64,000 bases of DNA from CAYGZQ01 sp964354375 [NCBI: uncultured Planctomycetota bacterium] (GCA_964354375.1 CAYGZQ010000008.1:27239-91238); one strand, 5' to 3'; shown: positions 1-8,774, numbered from the stretch's first letter. Notes: generated from the sequence alone by a model not told the origin. Made by a program: numbers and translations.

Positions 1-344
1 TGCGCGACAGGTTCGGAAAGCCTCCGATCGAGGTGATGAACCTCTTCGAGGTGCTCCATCTCAGATTCAGGGCCATCGCCTGCGGAGTGGAGCTCATAGC
101 CCACGACCCGAACAGGAAAGTGATCGAGGTCATGTTTCACCAGTGGATGTCGCGGGATGATCGATGGAGGCGCATCGGGGACCTTGTTCGGAGGGCCAGG
201 CTGGCTCCCCATCCCAAGGGATTCCTCGTGCCCTCGAGCAAGGACCCTGAGAAGGTCATGGCGCAGGTTCGGCATATCGTCAAGGAACTGGAAAAGGCCT
301 GCACTCCGATCGCCAGGCCCGTCCAGGGCGGAATCAGCGCCTGA
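1..344 (+). CDS. mfd: Transcription-repair coupling factor Mfd, C-terminal fragment
   Basis: This is the 3' end of a gene that begins before the window; the frame is open from base 3. The visible residues begin RDRFGKPPIEVMNLFEVLHL, which resembles the TRCF C-terminal domain of Mfd (typically an RDRFGPxPxEVxxL pattern followed by a basic helix). Mfd is a DNA translocase that removes stalled RNA polymerase and recruits UvrA. The C-terminal domain seen here is the autoinhibitory UvrA-binding part in known Mfd proteins. The next two genes encode exported SurA-like proteins, a neighbourhood found after mfd in other bacteria. The helicase motifs lie outside the window, so the call rests on this domain only. 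Confidence 0.8.
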   Translation, partial: RDRFGKPPIEVMNLFEVLHLRFRAIACGVELIAHDPNRKVIEVMFHQWMSRDDRWRRIGDLVRRARLAPHPKGFLVPSSKDPEKVMAQVRHIVKELEKACTPIARPVQGGISA

Positions 345-451
345 TGTCGACGGGGGAAATAGGATATTTACGAAAGCTCTTGTATGATACTGTCGATTAT
401 TCGGGGAACTCGTCAAGGGTTCCTCGCTGGGAAAAACCCTAAGGAGATAGA

Positions 452-1306
452 ATGAACAGCTCAAAATTGACATTCGCGGCGGGAGTCGTTTTCCTTGCGT
501 TCGCACTGGTTGTATTCCTTGGTGCAGCGTGCAAGGAAACTCCGCCTTCCGGCACGGCCGGCGGAACCGCTCAGGCTGGGGAGTGCGACGGGATGGTGAT
601 CGCCAAGGTGGGAGATGTGGACCTCACTCTGGCCGATCTTCTCCAGATGCCCACTATCTACATGGCTGTCGACGACGGCATGATCATGCAGGAGCTCCTT
701 CGCCAGGAAGCCGCACGTCGCGGCATTTCCCTCACCCAGGAGGAGATCCAGAAGGGGCTTGACGACTTCTATGCAGGCCGGGGTGGGAAGGAAAAATTCA
801 TGGAGTCGGTCCCGCCTTCCATCCCGAAGTCCCTGGTCGACGGCGACATCCGCAGAATGGTCATCTCCCAGGCCCTACAGAAAGCCATCCTTGAGAACGC
901 CTGGGAAAAAGACCACGGCCCGGTTACCGACGAGGAGGTCGATACCATCTGGAACGAGCGCGGTCAGATGTTCATCGACCAGACCGCCGCCGAACTCCAG
1001 ATCGACCCCGCACAGGTCACAAAGGAAATGGCCGTGGATAAGGTCAAGGATGAGATCAAGAATCGCTGGTTGATGGAGCAGCAGACAAAGCTCTTCGAGA
1101 ACTTGAAAAAGACCTATAACGTCAGGAACCTCCTGCGCGAGCGGCTTGGCGAACAAGAGGAAATTGAAGCCCCTCCGGCGACCGAAGATACCACTCAGAC
1201 GAGCGGAACCCAGACTGAGGAGACCGTTTCACCGACCCCTCCTGAGGCATCCGGTGGGGGAACCGAGCAGCCCTCCGAGCCTGAAACCGGCACCGGCGGC
1301 GGATAA
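452..1306 (+). CDS. SurA-N-like exported lipoprotein (chaperone part only)
   Basis: The protein has 284 residues. An N-terminal hydrophobic segment ends in a lipobox-like LGAAC with Cys27, so it is probably a lipoprotein, although Gly at -3 is not ideal. After a short linker, VIAKVGDVDLTLADLLQM matches the start of SurA/PrsA-type chaperone domains, followed by helices up to about residue 230. The last 50 residues are a low-complexity Thr/Glu/Pro/Gly tail. No parvulin (rotamase) domain is visible, so it is more likely a periplasmic holdase than an isomerase. An AAGGAG ribosome site at 441-446 sets the ATG at 452. It follows mfd and precedes a second protein of the same type. Confidence 0.65.
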   Translation: MNSSKLTFAAGVVFLAFALVVFLGAACKETPPSGTAGGTAQAGECDGMVIAKVGDVDLTLADLLQMPTIYMAVDDGMIMQELLRQEAARRGISLTQEEIQKGLDDFYAGRGGKEKFMESVPPSIPKSLVDGDIRRMVISQALQKAILENAWEKDHGPVTDEEVDTIWNERGQMFIDQTAAELQIDPAQVTKEMAVDKVKDEIKNRWLMEQQTKLFENLKKTYNVRNLLRERLGEQEEIEAPPATEDTTQTSGTQTEETVSPTPPEASGGGTEQPSEPETGTGGG

Positions 1307-1366
1307 TTCACCTTCGTCCGGGAGCTCGACTGAGTTGCGCCGGGGATACCGCCGGATGCCGGGTGC

Positions 1367-1406
1367 GCCGCTTTTCTAAGCGGCATGGGCCGGCTGGAAA
1401 GCCGGC
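1367..1406. other. Two tandem perfect hairpins between the SurA-like genes
   Basis: Two adjacent inverted repeats, each with a 7-bp stem and 4-nt loop, lie at 1367-1384 (GCCGCTT/AAGCGGC) and 1389-1406 (GCCGGCT/AGCCGGC). Neither is followed by a T tract. They may stabilise the mRNA or attenuate transcription between the two genes. Confidence 0.5.
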
Positions 1407-1441
1407 GGACCCGGAGCTAACAAGACAGGATTACCGTTCGA

Positions 1442-2242
1442 ATGAGCATACAGAAAACCCTTCGGGACATTGTCATTGTGCTTGTCCTCATCGCAGCCGC
1501 GATCTGGATCTTCGGCTCGCGCAGGCAGGGACCGATCGAGCGCGCACACGACATGATGTCCGGCGGCCCTCAGAACACCGCGGATACCGGCGCAACGCCC
1601 ATGGGACACTCGAGAGCCATGTACCAGGTGTCCGACGGCGAAACGCTGGTCAGCTACAATGGGCAGTCGATGGGCAGTGACTGGTTCGAGCAGGCTGTGG
1701 CCGCCAAGAAAGAGGAGTACCTCTCGGGCGGCGACGACGAGCAGACCGCCGAGCGGAATGCTCAGCTAGATGTCCTGGAGTCCGGGCTGGCCGAGCTGGC
1801 TGTGCTCGACGCGCTCAGGGAATTCGACATCAAACCCGACCCGAAGGATGTCGAGGCCGCCGAGAACAACTTCAGATCCGAGTTCAAATCCGAAGAGGAA
1901 ATCCAGGCGTTCCTTGACCAGATGGGTGTGACAATGGATCGCGTCCGGAAAATGTGGTCCGACGACTCCGAGACGAAAGCCCTGAAGGCCAGGGTGGCCG
2001 AGATGACCGGAGTTGCACCCGGCGGCGACGCGGCCGAAAACGCATTCAGCGAGTGGCTCATTCAGAAGGTCACTTCCACACCATGGGTTTTCGAGGACCC
2101 CGATCTGGAGGTCCTCTTCGGCACGATCAGGCAGGAAATCCTCAGCCCGGATTCGGAAGGTCGGGGGACTGAGGAACCCTCGGGCGACCCTGGCGCGGTC
2201 GATCCCGGGGCCGTACCACCCGAAAGTTCCGATACTAATTAG
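1442..2242 (+). CDS. Membrane-anchored SurA-N-like protein
   Basis: The protein has 266 residues. One transmembrane segment at about residues 8-24 (IVIVLVLIAAAIWIF) is followed by a periplasmic region with the start of a SurA-N type domain at about 70 (LVSYNGQSMGSDWFEQAV). Charged helices continue to about 215, and a Pro/Ser/Gly-rich tail ends the protein. As in the preceding gene, no PPIase domain is present. It is anchored rather than lipidated. Together the two look like a duplicated, diverged pair of envelope chaperones. The ribosome site is weak (AGGA about 10 nt upstream). The function is inferred only from the domain type. Confidence 0.55.
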   Translation: MSIQKTLRDIVIVLVLIAAAIWIFGSRRQGPIERAHDMMSGGPQNTADTGATPMGHSRAMYQVSDGETLVSYNGQSMGSDWFEQAVAAKKEEYLSGGDDEQTAERNAQLDVLESGLAELAVLDALREFDIKPDPKDVEAAENNFRSEFKSEEEIQAFLDQMGVTMDRVRKMWSDDSETKALKARVAEMTGVAPGGDAAENAFSEWLIQKVTSTPWVFEDPDLEVLFGTIRQEILSPDSEGRGTEEPSGDPGAVDPGAVPPESSDTN

Positions 2243-2253
2243 GGAATTTATGA

Positions 2254-2293
2254 GGCACAACGGTCGCCGCATGCCTGCGGCATGCCGTGTGCC
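2254..2293. other. Stem-loop upstream of ppdK
   Basis: An outer stem (GGCACA with TGTGCC, CGG with CCG) encloses an inner hairpin (GCCGCA/TGCGGC). It sits between the preceding stop codon and the ppdK start and has no T run. It could be a processing or attenuation structure. Confidence 0.4.
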
Positions 2294-2319
2294 CACCGAT
2301 TGGAAGAGAGGAAGTCGCC

Positions 2320-4998
2320 GTGGCTGAAAAATGGGTTGTTCTTCCCCACGAGGGAAGCGCGAAAATGAAGGACCTCCTTGGAGGCAAGGGGGCGAATCTC
2401 TGCGAGATGTGGAACATGGGCCTTCCCGTGCCCCCCTTCTTTATCGCCACCACCGAGGGATGCGTCTATTACATGCGTAAGAAGCAGATGCCTCCCGGCA
2501 TCGAGGAAGAGGTCAGAGAGGGTCTCGAGTTCGTCAAGAGCGTCAAGGATCAGACCTACGGGGATTCCGAGAACCCGCTTCTGTTGTCCGTTCGTTCCGG
2601 CGCGAAATTCAGCATGCCGGGCATGATGGATACCGTTCTCAACCTGGGCCTCAACAAGACCGTTCTCGAGGGTCTCATCAAGGCGACGAAGAACGAGCGA
2701 TTCGCCCGCGACTGCTACCGCAGGCTTCTGCAGATGTACGGCGAGGTCGTGCTCGGCGTCGACAAGGACCTCTTCGAACACGCCCTCACTGCAAAGCGCA
2801 GAGCATGCAAGGTCAAGTCGGATCCCCAGATTCCCGCCAGGGCCCTGAAAGAGCTCGGCGACGAGTTCGAGAAAACCATCAGGAACGCCGGACAGAAAAT
2901 GCCCACCGATCCCATGGAGCAGCTTATGGCTGGGATCGAGTCCGTGTTCCAGAGCTGGAACACGCATCGGGCGATCGCCTACCGCAACGCCAATCGCATC
3001 TCGCATGACCTCGGCACCGCCGTGAATATCCAGGCCATGGTCTTCGGCAACATCAACGAGGACAGCGGGTCCGGAGTTCTCTTCACCCGCAATGCGTCCA
3101 CCGGCGAAAAGATGATGTTCGCTGAGTTCCTCTACAACTCCCAGGGCGAGGAGGTCGTCGCCGGTACCCGGACCCCTCTCCATATCGACGTGCTGGAGAA
3201 AGAAAGAAATGAAATCTACACGGAGCTGAGCGACTATGCGGGAAAGCTCGAGGACCGCTACCGCGACATGCAGGACATGGAGTTCACCTTCGAAGGCAGC
3301 AAGCTCTGGGTCCTCCAGACGCGCAACGGCAAACGAACCGGTCCCGCCGCCGTCCGCATAGCCTCCGACATGGTCGATGAGGGACTCATCAATGAGGAGC
3401 AGGCGGTTATGCAGGTCGACCCGTTCCTCCTGGTCCAGTGTTTGCTTCCCAGGATCGCCCCGGGTCAGAAATACGAGGACAAGATCATCGGCAAGGGTCT
3501 GAATGCAAGCCCCGGCGCTGCTGTCGGTAAAATCGTGTTTTCCACCGAAAGAGTTCTTGAGCTTATCGCCGACGCCGCTCGCAAGAAGCTCCCCAGGCCG
3601 AAACTTCTGCTTGTGCGCGAAGAAACCAATCCCGACGATTTCCCCGGCATGAATGCGTCGGATGGTATTCTCACGAGCCAGGGAGGAATGACCTCTCATG
3701 CCGCGGTCGTGGCTCGCCAGATGGGCAAGCCCTGCATAGCGGGATGCAGGGAGGCAAAGGTCGACCAGTCAAAGCACGTCCTGAAAATGAACGGCTGGAT
3801 GTTCAGGGAAGGCGACATCATCACGATCGACGGCTCCAAGGGCGAGGTCATCAACGCCGAGCTCGAGCTTGTCAGAAGCCCCGAACCCGGCGAGTATTTC
3901 GAGCGCGTCATGGGCTGGGCCGACAAAATGCGCAAGCTCGGCGTCCGCGCCAACGCGGATACCCACGACGAGGCTGCGCTGGCCAGGAAGCTTGGAGCCT
4001 CCGGCATCGGACTCTGTCGCACCGAGCACCAGTTCGGCGGACATCGCAAGATGCTGGTCGCCGAGCTTATCCTCATCCTCTCCGACGAAAAACCGTCGAA
4101 GTCCAGACTGCAGAGACGAGAGGTTTTGATCAAGAAGCTCCTCGAGTCCCAGCGCGAGGACTTCATCGGCGTTCTGAAGGCCATGGACGGCCTCCCCACA
4201 ACCATCCGCCTCATCGACCCTCCCTTGCACGAGTTCCTTCCTTCCGAGAAGGACATCGCCCTGCTCGTCAGAAAATCCAAAACCAAGGCTGAGAAGAAAA
4301 AGTTCGAGGAGATGGGCCGCCTGAGGGAGACGATTGTCGAGGCCAACCCGATGATGGGCACGCGCGGATGCCGTCTCGGCATTCTCTACCCCATCATCAA
4401 CGAAACCCAGGTGAGGGCCATCTTCGAGGCCGCTTGCAGGCTCAAGCGCGAGGGGTACGATCCCAGGCCCGAGATCATGATCCCCCTGATTATGGATGCC
4501 AACGAGCTGAGGTACCTGGAGCCTGTCGTTCGAGAGACCGCGCAGAAGGTTATGGACGAGCACAAATGCCGCATCGATTATCTCTACGGCACCATGATTG
4601 AAATCCCAAGGGCCGCCCTGACAGCCGATGATGTGGCGTCGGTCGCCGAGTTCTTCAGTTTCGGCACCAACGACCTCACGCAGATGGGCATGGGCCTGTC
4701 GCGCGACGACACCGCCGCGATGCTGCAGAAGTATGTCGACATGGGCGTCCTCGCCGTCGATCCCTTCCAGGTCCTCGACCGCAGGGGCATCGGGCGCATG
4801 ATGAAGATCTGCATCGACGACGCTCGCACGGTCCGTCCGAACATCAAGTTGGGCATCTGCGGCGAGCACGGTGGCGAGCCCGACAGCGTGGAGTTCTGTC
4901 ACCTCCTCGGGCTGGACTACGTGAGCTGCTCCACCTACCGGGTCCCGGGCGCGCGTCTCGCCGCCGCCCAGGCCGCCCTGAAATCAAGATCCGGCTAA
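2320..4998 (+). CDS. ppdK: Pyruvate, phosphate dikinase
   Basis: The protein has 892 residues, the usual length for PPDK. It interconverts pyruvate + ATP + Pi and PEP + AMP + PPi in the cytoplasm. The N-terminal ATP-grasp domain starts at LLGGKGANLCEM. The swivelling phosphohistidine domain has GGMTSHAAVVARQMGKPC with catalytic His460. The C-terminal PEP/pyruvate barrel ends with GICGEHGGEP and VSCSTYRVPG, whose Cys870 is the expected catalytic acid. I chose the GTG at 2320 because GAGAGGAAG lies 6-7 nt before it and the protein then begins AEKWVVLPHEG. An in-frame GTG at 2287 lies inside a stem-loop and has no ribosome site. A REP/RAYT unit follows immediately. Confidence 0.97.
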   Translation: MAEKWVVLPHEGSAKMKDLLGGKGANLCEMWNMGLPVPPFFIATTEGCVYYMRKKQMPPGIEEEVREGLEFVKSVKDQTYGDSENPLLLSVRSGAKFSMPGMMDTVLNLGLNKTVLEGLIKATKNERFARDCYRRLLQMYGEVVLGVDKDLFEHALTAKRRACKVKSDPQIPARALKELGDEFEKTIRNAGQKMPTDPMEQLMAGIESVFQSWNTHRAIAYRNANRISHDLGTAVNIQAMVFGNINEDSGSGVLFTRNASTGEKMMFAEFLYNSQGEEVVAGTRTPLHIDVLEKERNEIYTELSDYAGKLEDRYRDMQDMEFTFEGSKLWVLQTRNGKRTGPAAVRIASDMVDEGLINEEQAVMQVDPFLLVQCLLPRIAPGQKYEDKIIGKGLNASPGAAVGKIVFSTERVLELIADAARKKLPRPKLLLVREETNPDDFPGMNASDGILTSQGGMTSHAAVVARQMGKPCIAGCREAKVDQSKHVLKMNGWMFREGDIITIDGSKGEVINAELELVRSPEPGEYFERVMGWADKMRKLGVRANADTHDEAALARKLGASGIGLCRTEHQFGGHRKMLVAELILILSDEKPSKSRLQRREVLIKKLLESQREDFIGVLKAMDGLPTTIRLIDPPLHEFLPSEKDIALLVRKSKTKAEKKKFEEMGRLRETIVEANPMMGTRGCRLGILYPIINETQVRAIFEAACRLKREGYDPRPEIMIPLIMDANELRYLEPVVRETAQKVMDEHKCRIDYLYGTMIEIPRAALTADDVASVAEFFSFGTNDLTQMGMGLSRDDTAAMLQKYVDMGVLAVDPFQVLDRRGIGRMMKICIDDARTVRPNIKLGICGEHGGEPDSVEFCHLLGLDYVSCSTYRVPGARLAAAQAALKSRSG

Positions 4999-4999
4999 T

Positions 5000-5260
5000 G
5001 GGGTGCCCGTCACAAGTTGATGCTGAAAATCGGGTGCCCGACACAAGCTGAGCGAGTCTTCGAGCGTGCTTGTGTCGGTCTTCTTCCGGTTCCGCCCGCT
5101 GGACACAAGTGGTTGGCGTTGGGTGCCCGACACAAGCTGAGCGAGTCTTCGAGCGTGCTTGTGTCGGTCTTCTTCCGGTTCCGCCCGCTAGACACAAGTG
5201 ATTGGCGTTGGGTGCCCGACACAAGCTGAGTGAGTCTTCGAGCGTGCTTGTGTCGGTCTT
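5000..5260 (+). repeat. REP-like palindrome array (89-bp tandem units)
   Basis: A 51-bp palindromic element occurs at 5032, 5121 and 5210, spaced exactly 89 bp apart, with a decayed partial copy at about 5000-5029. Each has arms GACACAAGC/GCTTGTGTC around a core containing GAGTCTTCGA. The spacer (TTCCGGTTCCGCCCGCT and a second GACACAAGTG) is also repeated. The array lies directly upstream of a RAYT transposase, and an inverted copy of the element lies directly downstream of that gene. This fits a REP-RAYT arrangement, not a CRISPR. Confidence 0.85.
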
Positions 5261-5283
5261 CTCCCGACCCTATACTCATCCTC

Positions 5284-5853
5284 ATGGACCCTGCGGACCG
5301 TAGACTCCATACACCGAAACCCGTCAAGTTCAACATCCCCGGTCACGCGCACGAACTCACGTTTTCCTGCTTCAAACGTATGCCCCTCCTGCGAAGTCGC
5401 CTGGCAAACGAGTTCATGGCCGACGCGATAAACGCCGCCCGAATGGTTCACAACTTCGAAGTGTGGGCTTACGTTTTCATGCCGGACCATGTGCATCTGA
5501 TGATTTATCCGATAAGTGAAACTTACTCGATCGCGGGTATTCTGAAGGCGATCAAGCAGTCGGCGTCGCGAAGAGTGATCAATGACCGGCGCGAGCAGAG
5601 ACCTCATTTGTTGGCGCATCTCGAGACCGGTTTGAAGAGACCGCGATACAGGTTCTGGCAGGATGGAACAGGATATGATCGCAACTACTATAGTCCCGAA
5701 CAGATAGTGAAGCGGATAGATTATATTCACAATAATCCTGTGAAAAGGGGGCTCGTGGAGAATCCCGCGGAATGGAAGTGGTCGAGCGCGGCGTTTTGGA
5801 TCGAGAATGGGTACACAGCCGTCGTGATAAAGCGAGATCATTTTCCGATGTGA
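5284..5853 (+). CDS. rayT: REP-associated tyrosine transposase (RAYT, Y1/IS200-like)
   Basis: The protein has 189 residues. It has the Y1-transposase fold signatures: LTFSCFKRMPLL near the start, the HUH metal-binding motif in MPDHVHLMIYP, and a C-terminal block with VKRIDYIHNNPVKRGLVE typical of RAYT proteins. Enzymes of this family nick and rejoin single strands at REP hairpins and are usually present as single domesticated copies. The gene is framed by inverted copies of the same palindrome, three tandem units upstream and one inverted unit starting 2 nt after the stop. ATG 5284 was chosen because earlier in-frame starts lie in the repeat. No clear ribosome site is seen. Confidence 0.9.
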   Translation: MDPADRRLHTPKPVKFNIPGHAHELTFSCFKRMPLLRSRLANEFMADAINAARMVHNFEVWAYVFMPDHVHLMIYPISETYSIAGILKAIKQSASRRVINDRREQRPHLLAHLETGLKRPRYRFWQDGTGYDRNYYSPEQIVKRIDYIHNNPVKRGLVENPAEWKWSSAAFWIENGYTAVVIKRDHFPM

Positions 5854-5855
5854 TC

Positions 5856-5906
5856 AAGACCGACACAAGCACGCTCGAAGACTCGCTCAGCTTGTGTCGG
5901 GCACCC
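5856..5906 (-). repeat. Inverted REP element closing the RAYT unit
   Basis: This 51-bp stretch is the exact reverse complement of the palindrome at 5032-5082 and starts two bases after the transposase stop codon. With the upstream array it brackets the gene. Confidence 0.9.
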
Positions 5907-6123
5907 GCGGACCATACCTTGCATTCACACCTTCGACCTGCGTCGCGAAGCCGGGTTCCATATTTAGTCACTGACTCGCCCCATTTCGTCGTATGCATAT
6001 TCTACCACATACTTCTCCGGGCCGTACGCGCTCGCCCTCGCGACGCTCATGTCGCCGACACTCGTTCGCGCGATGCGATGGTGATAGAATGTGCCCGGCG
6101 TTCGGCGAACGTCCGACGAACCT

Positions 6124-6651
6124 ATGCTCGTCAGATCAGTCATATACCTGAGCGTCGGGCTTGTGCTCGTCGTGCTCGCGAGCATCCTGAACACGAGGCT
6201 CGGCTGGAACGTGGACGCGGCGTGGCTTCTGGTGATCGCGGCGGCGTTTGCATACCCCTCCGAGGTCGCACCGATCGCCGGGTTCGCGTGCGGGATCATC
6301 CTCGACGCCCTCACGGGCACGGTCGGCTTCTACACGATCTCGTACGGCGGTTTCGGCGCGATCGTCATGCTGCTGCGACGCACGTTCTATCTTGACGGTC
6401 TTCTGCCGGCCTGGATCATCGCTTTGGTCGGGGCCGAGGCGCTCTGGCTCTTCCTCGGCGTCTTCGCGAGGGCCGTGACCCTGTTGGGCGGCTCGGCCAG
6501 AATCCCGCCGCCCCTCTCGCCCTTCCTTGCGAGCACTCTGATCGTTTTCCCATTCGCCTATCTCTTCGCGAAGCTCCTCCTGAGAAAACCCGAGGAGCCG
6601 GGGAGGGTGCGAAGCTACGGCGCGACCACGAGGATTATCGATCGAACATGA
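6124..6651 (+). CDS. mreD: Rod shape-determining protein MreD
   Basis: The protein has 175 residues from ATG 6124 and is almost entirely hydrophobic with about five to six membrane spans. It contains the MreD-typical stretch FACGIILDALTGTVGFYT. MreD is an inner-membrane part of the elongasome that works with MreC and PBP2. The next gene is mrdA, overlapping by ATGA, as in many mreBCD-mrdA operons. No mreB or mreC lies upstream; that position holds the RAYT unit. A GTG at 6091 is an alternative start. ATG 6124 places the first membrane span at the N terminus, but neither start has a convincing ribosome site. Confidence 0.85.
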   Translation: MLVRSVIYLSVGLVLVVLASILNTRLGWNVDAAWLLVIAAAFAYPSEVAPIAGFACGIILDALTGTVGFYTISYGGFGAIVMLLRRTFYLDGLLPAWIIALVGAEALWLFLGVFARAVTLLGGSARIPPPLSPFLASTLIVFPFAYLFAKLLLRKPEEPGRVRSYGATTRIIDRT

Positions 6652-8774
6652 GCTTCAGAAGACTGGGAAACGAGGAAGAGGATTTCTACCGCTACCTCCC
6701 GTCCGCCGAGAACCTGGCGATCAAGCGGGAGATAGTCGCCATACCCTTGCTCGCGTTTGCGCTGCTGGTGCTTCTGACCGGCCTGCTGGTCCTGGCGTTC
6801 GTGCGATTTCCGTACTACCAGGCGCAGGCGGCGCGAAACCGCATAGCGCGGATCGCCCTCTCTCCGCCGCGCGGGGAGATTCTCGATCGCAAGGGTCGGC
6901 CGCTGGCGGTGAATCACGCGGGCTACGACTGCTATTTCATCTCGACCGACGATATTGACGCCGACATTCAGGACCTCGGTGAGCTCGGCGGCTTTCTCGG
7001 GCTGAGCGATGATCAGCTTGCAAGCCTCGTGCAGAAACGTCGCGAGGCCGCAAGCGAGCGCAGCATGGAAAGCGAGCTATGGGCTGCGGGACGCGGGGCG
7101 TTCGGCGCGAGAAGCATCCTGGTGAAGCGCGACCTCAACCAGGTCGAGGTGACGGCGATCCTCGAGCGCAGAACCCGGTTCCCGAGCACGTTTCTGGAGC
7201 GCGCCTACCGTCGCAGCTATCCCGCCGGGGAAAGCACTGCGCAGGTCATCGGTTATGTGGCCCAGATTTCGGAGAAGGAGCTCGGCGAATGGGAGCCGCT
7301 CGGATATCTGACCGGCGACACGGTCGGCAAGGCGGGAATCGAGCGTCAGTACGATAATTTGCTGCGAGGCAAGCCCGGGGAGAGGCTGGTGGCGGTGGAC
7401 GCGAGAGGTCGGATTCAGGGCGAGGCCGAGACGGTGCCCGCGGTCGTTCCCCAGCACGGTGCCGTGGTCGTGCGCGGCGATGAAGTCGGGATTATCAGCG
7501 ACGGCGAGGTGATCGATTTCGCCGGCGGCGTGCGGGTCTCGATGCGGGGTACGGAGCTGAAGGCGGTGGAGCCCAGGATCGGGATCGTGGAAGAAAGCGA
7601 GCACATCCTGTTCGTCGATAACGGGCAGGGGGGAGCGTACGGCGACTGGCTGGTCTTCAGAAACCCGGGCGAGGTCGCGTGGCGGAACGATCAGCTCGTA
7701 ACGAGACCCACCGTGGTGCCTCCGACCGGCGGGTCGGCGGTCAGGCTCACCCTCGATCTCGACATGCAGCGCGCGATCGACGGGATTCTGGGCGACCATG
7801 TCGGCGGAGTTGTGGCGATGGACCCGCGCGACGGCTCGATACTCGCCATGGTTAGCGAGCCGGGATACGATCCGAACGTCTTCTCGCCGGGCGGCGTCGA
7901 TCCGGAGGGTTGGAAGGGAATTCTGGACGACCCGAATTTCCCGCTTCTGAACAGGCCCGTGCAGAACGCGTACGTACCGGGCAGCACGTTCAAAATAGTC
8001 ACCGCGCTCGCGGCTGCGGATAACGGCCTGGCGGCATCGTCATGGAACTGCCCCGGGTCGGTCGAGGTGGGAAACCGCGTCTTCCGTTGCTGGAATCGAG
8101 GCGGTCACGGGACGGTCGACTTCACCACCGCAATCGCGCAGAGCTGCGACGTGTCTTTCTGGAAGATGGCCGAGACTCTCGGGCACGACGAAATCGCCGA
8201 CATGGCGAGGCAGCTGGGGCTCGGGCAGCCCCTCGGCATCGACCTTCCGGGCGAGAAGGGCGGGCTGATTCCCGACGATGCTTGGAAGCGGGGCAGGTTC
8301 AACGAGCGATGGTTCCTGGGCGACACGATGAACATGGCTATCGGCCAGGGATTCGTGCAGCTCACGATAATCCAGGTGGCGAGGATCACTGCGGTGGTCG
8401 CGAACGGCGGCCGGCTCGTCACGCCTCACCTGAACAGCCTTCTCACTCCCGACCCGGACGCGGTCGAGTGCCTGCCCGAGAGCGAGTCAAATATCCAGGC
8501 GGTGAAGGTGGGGCTCAGGCGGTGCGTCACCGAGGGCACGGCGAGAGGCTGCAACCTGGGCTGGATCGAGCTTGGCGGGAAGACCGGCACCGCGGACGAT
8601 CCCCCGAGGCCGGACCCGCATTCGTGGTTCACCAGCTACGGTCCGTTCGATAATCCCAAGCTGGTGATCGTGGTGTTCTGCGAGAACGGCGGTCACAGCG
8701 ACGTGAAAGCTGTCCCCCTGGCTCGTCGCATATGGGAATGTGACCCCGTGAGAGCGTATCTTTCAGAGCAGTAA
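6648..8774 (+). CDS. mrdA: Penicillin-binding protein 2 (elongasome transpeptidase)
   Basis: The protein has 708 residues. A short cytoplasmic start and one membrane anchor (about 31-55) are followed by the PBP dimerisation domain with PPRGEILDRKGRPLAVN. The transpeptidase domain has active-site Ser446 (GSTFK), a second motif S499-C-D and K645-T-G. It cross-links side-wall peptidoglycan during elongation. It overlaps mreD by 4 bp. Between the dimerisation domain (GRIQGE, about 257) and the start of the catalytic domain (LTLDLDMQ, about 366) there are roughly 100 extra residues that look like a small all-beta domain; usual PBP2 proteins have only a short linker there. No rodA follows. Confidence 0.94.
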   Translation: MSFRRLGNEEEDFYRYLPSAENLAIKREIVAIPLLAFALLVLLTGLLVLAFVRFPYYQAQAARNRIARIALSPPRGEILDRKGRPLAVNHAGYDCYFISTDDIDADIQDLGELGGFLGLSDDQLASLVQKRREAASERSMESELWAAGRGAFGARSILVKRDLNQVEVTAILERRTRFPSTFLERAYRRSYPAGESTAQVIGYVAQISEKELGEWEPLGYLTGDTVGKAGIERQYDNLLRGKPGERLVAVDARGRIQGEAETVPAVVPQHGAVVVRGDEVGIISDGEVIDFAGGVRVSMRGTELKAVEPRIGIVEESEHILFVDNGQGGAYGDWLVFRNPGEVAWRNDQLVTRPTVVPPTGGSAVRLTLDLDMQRAIDGILGDHVGGVVAMDPRDGSILAMVSEPGYDPNVFSPGGVDPEGWKGILDDPNFPLLNRPVQNAYVPGSTFKIVTALAAADNGLAASSWNCPGSVEVGNRVFRCWNRGGHGTVDFTTAIAQSCDVSFWKMAETLGHDEIADMARQLGLGQPLGIDLPGEKGGLIPDDAWKRGRFNERWFLGDTMNMAIGQGFVQLTIIQVARITAVVANGGRLVTPHLNSLLTPDPDAVECLPESESNIQAVKVGLRRCVTEGTARGCNLGWIELGGKTGTADDPPRPDPHSWFTSYGPFDNPKLVIVVFCENGGHSDVKAVPLARRIWECDPVRAYLSEQ

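Noticed and set aside
2248-3699. Long open frame of 483 codons on the minus strand opposite ppdK
   Set aside because: It is a mirror of the GC-rich codon pattern of ppdK. Its translation has no domain or plausible start, while ppdK is unmistakable.
5032-5260. Regular spacing suggested a CRISPR array
   Set aside because: The repeat unit is 89 bp including the spacer, and the spacers are identical rather than unique. The element is a hairpin next to a RAYT gene.
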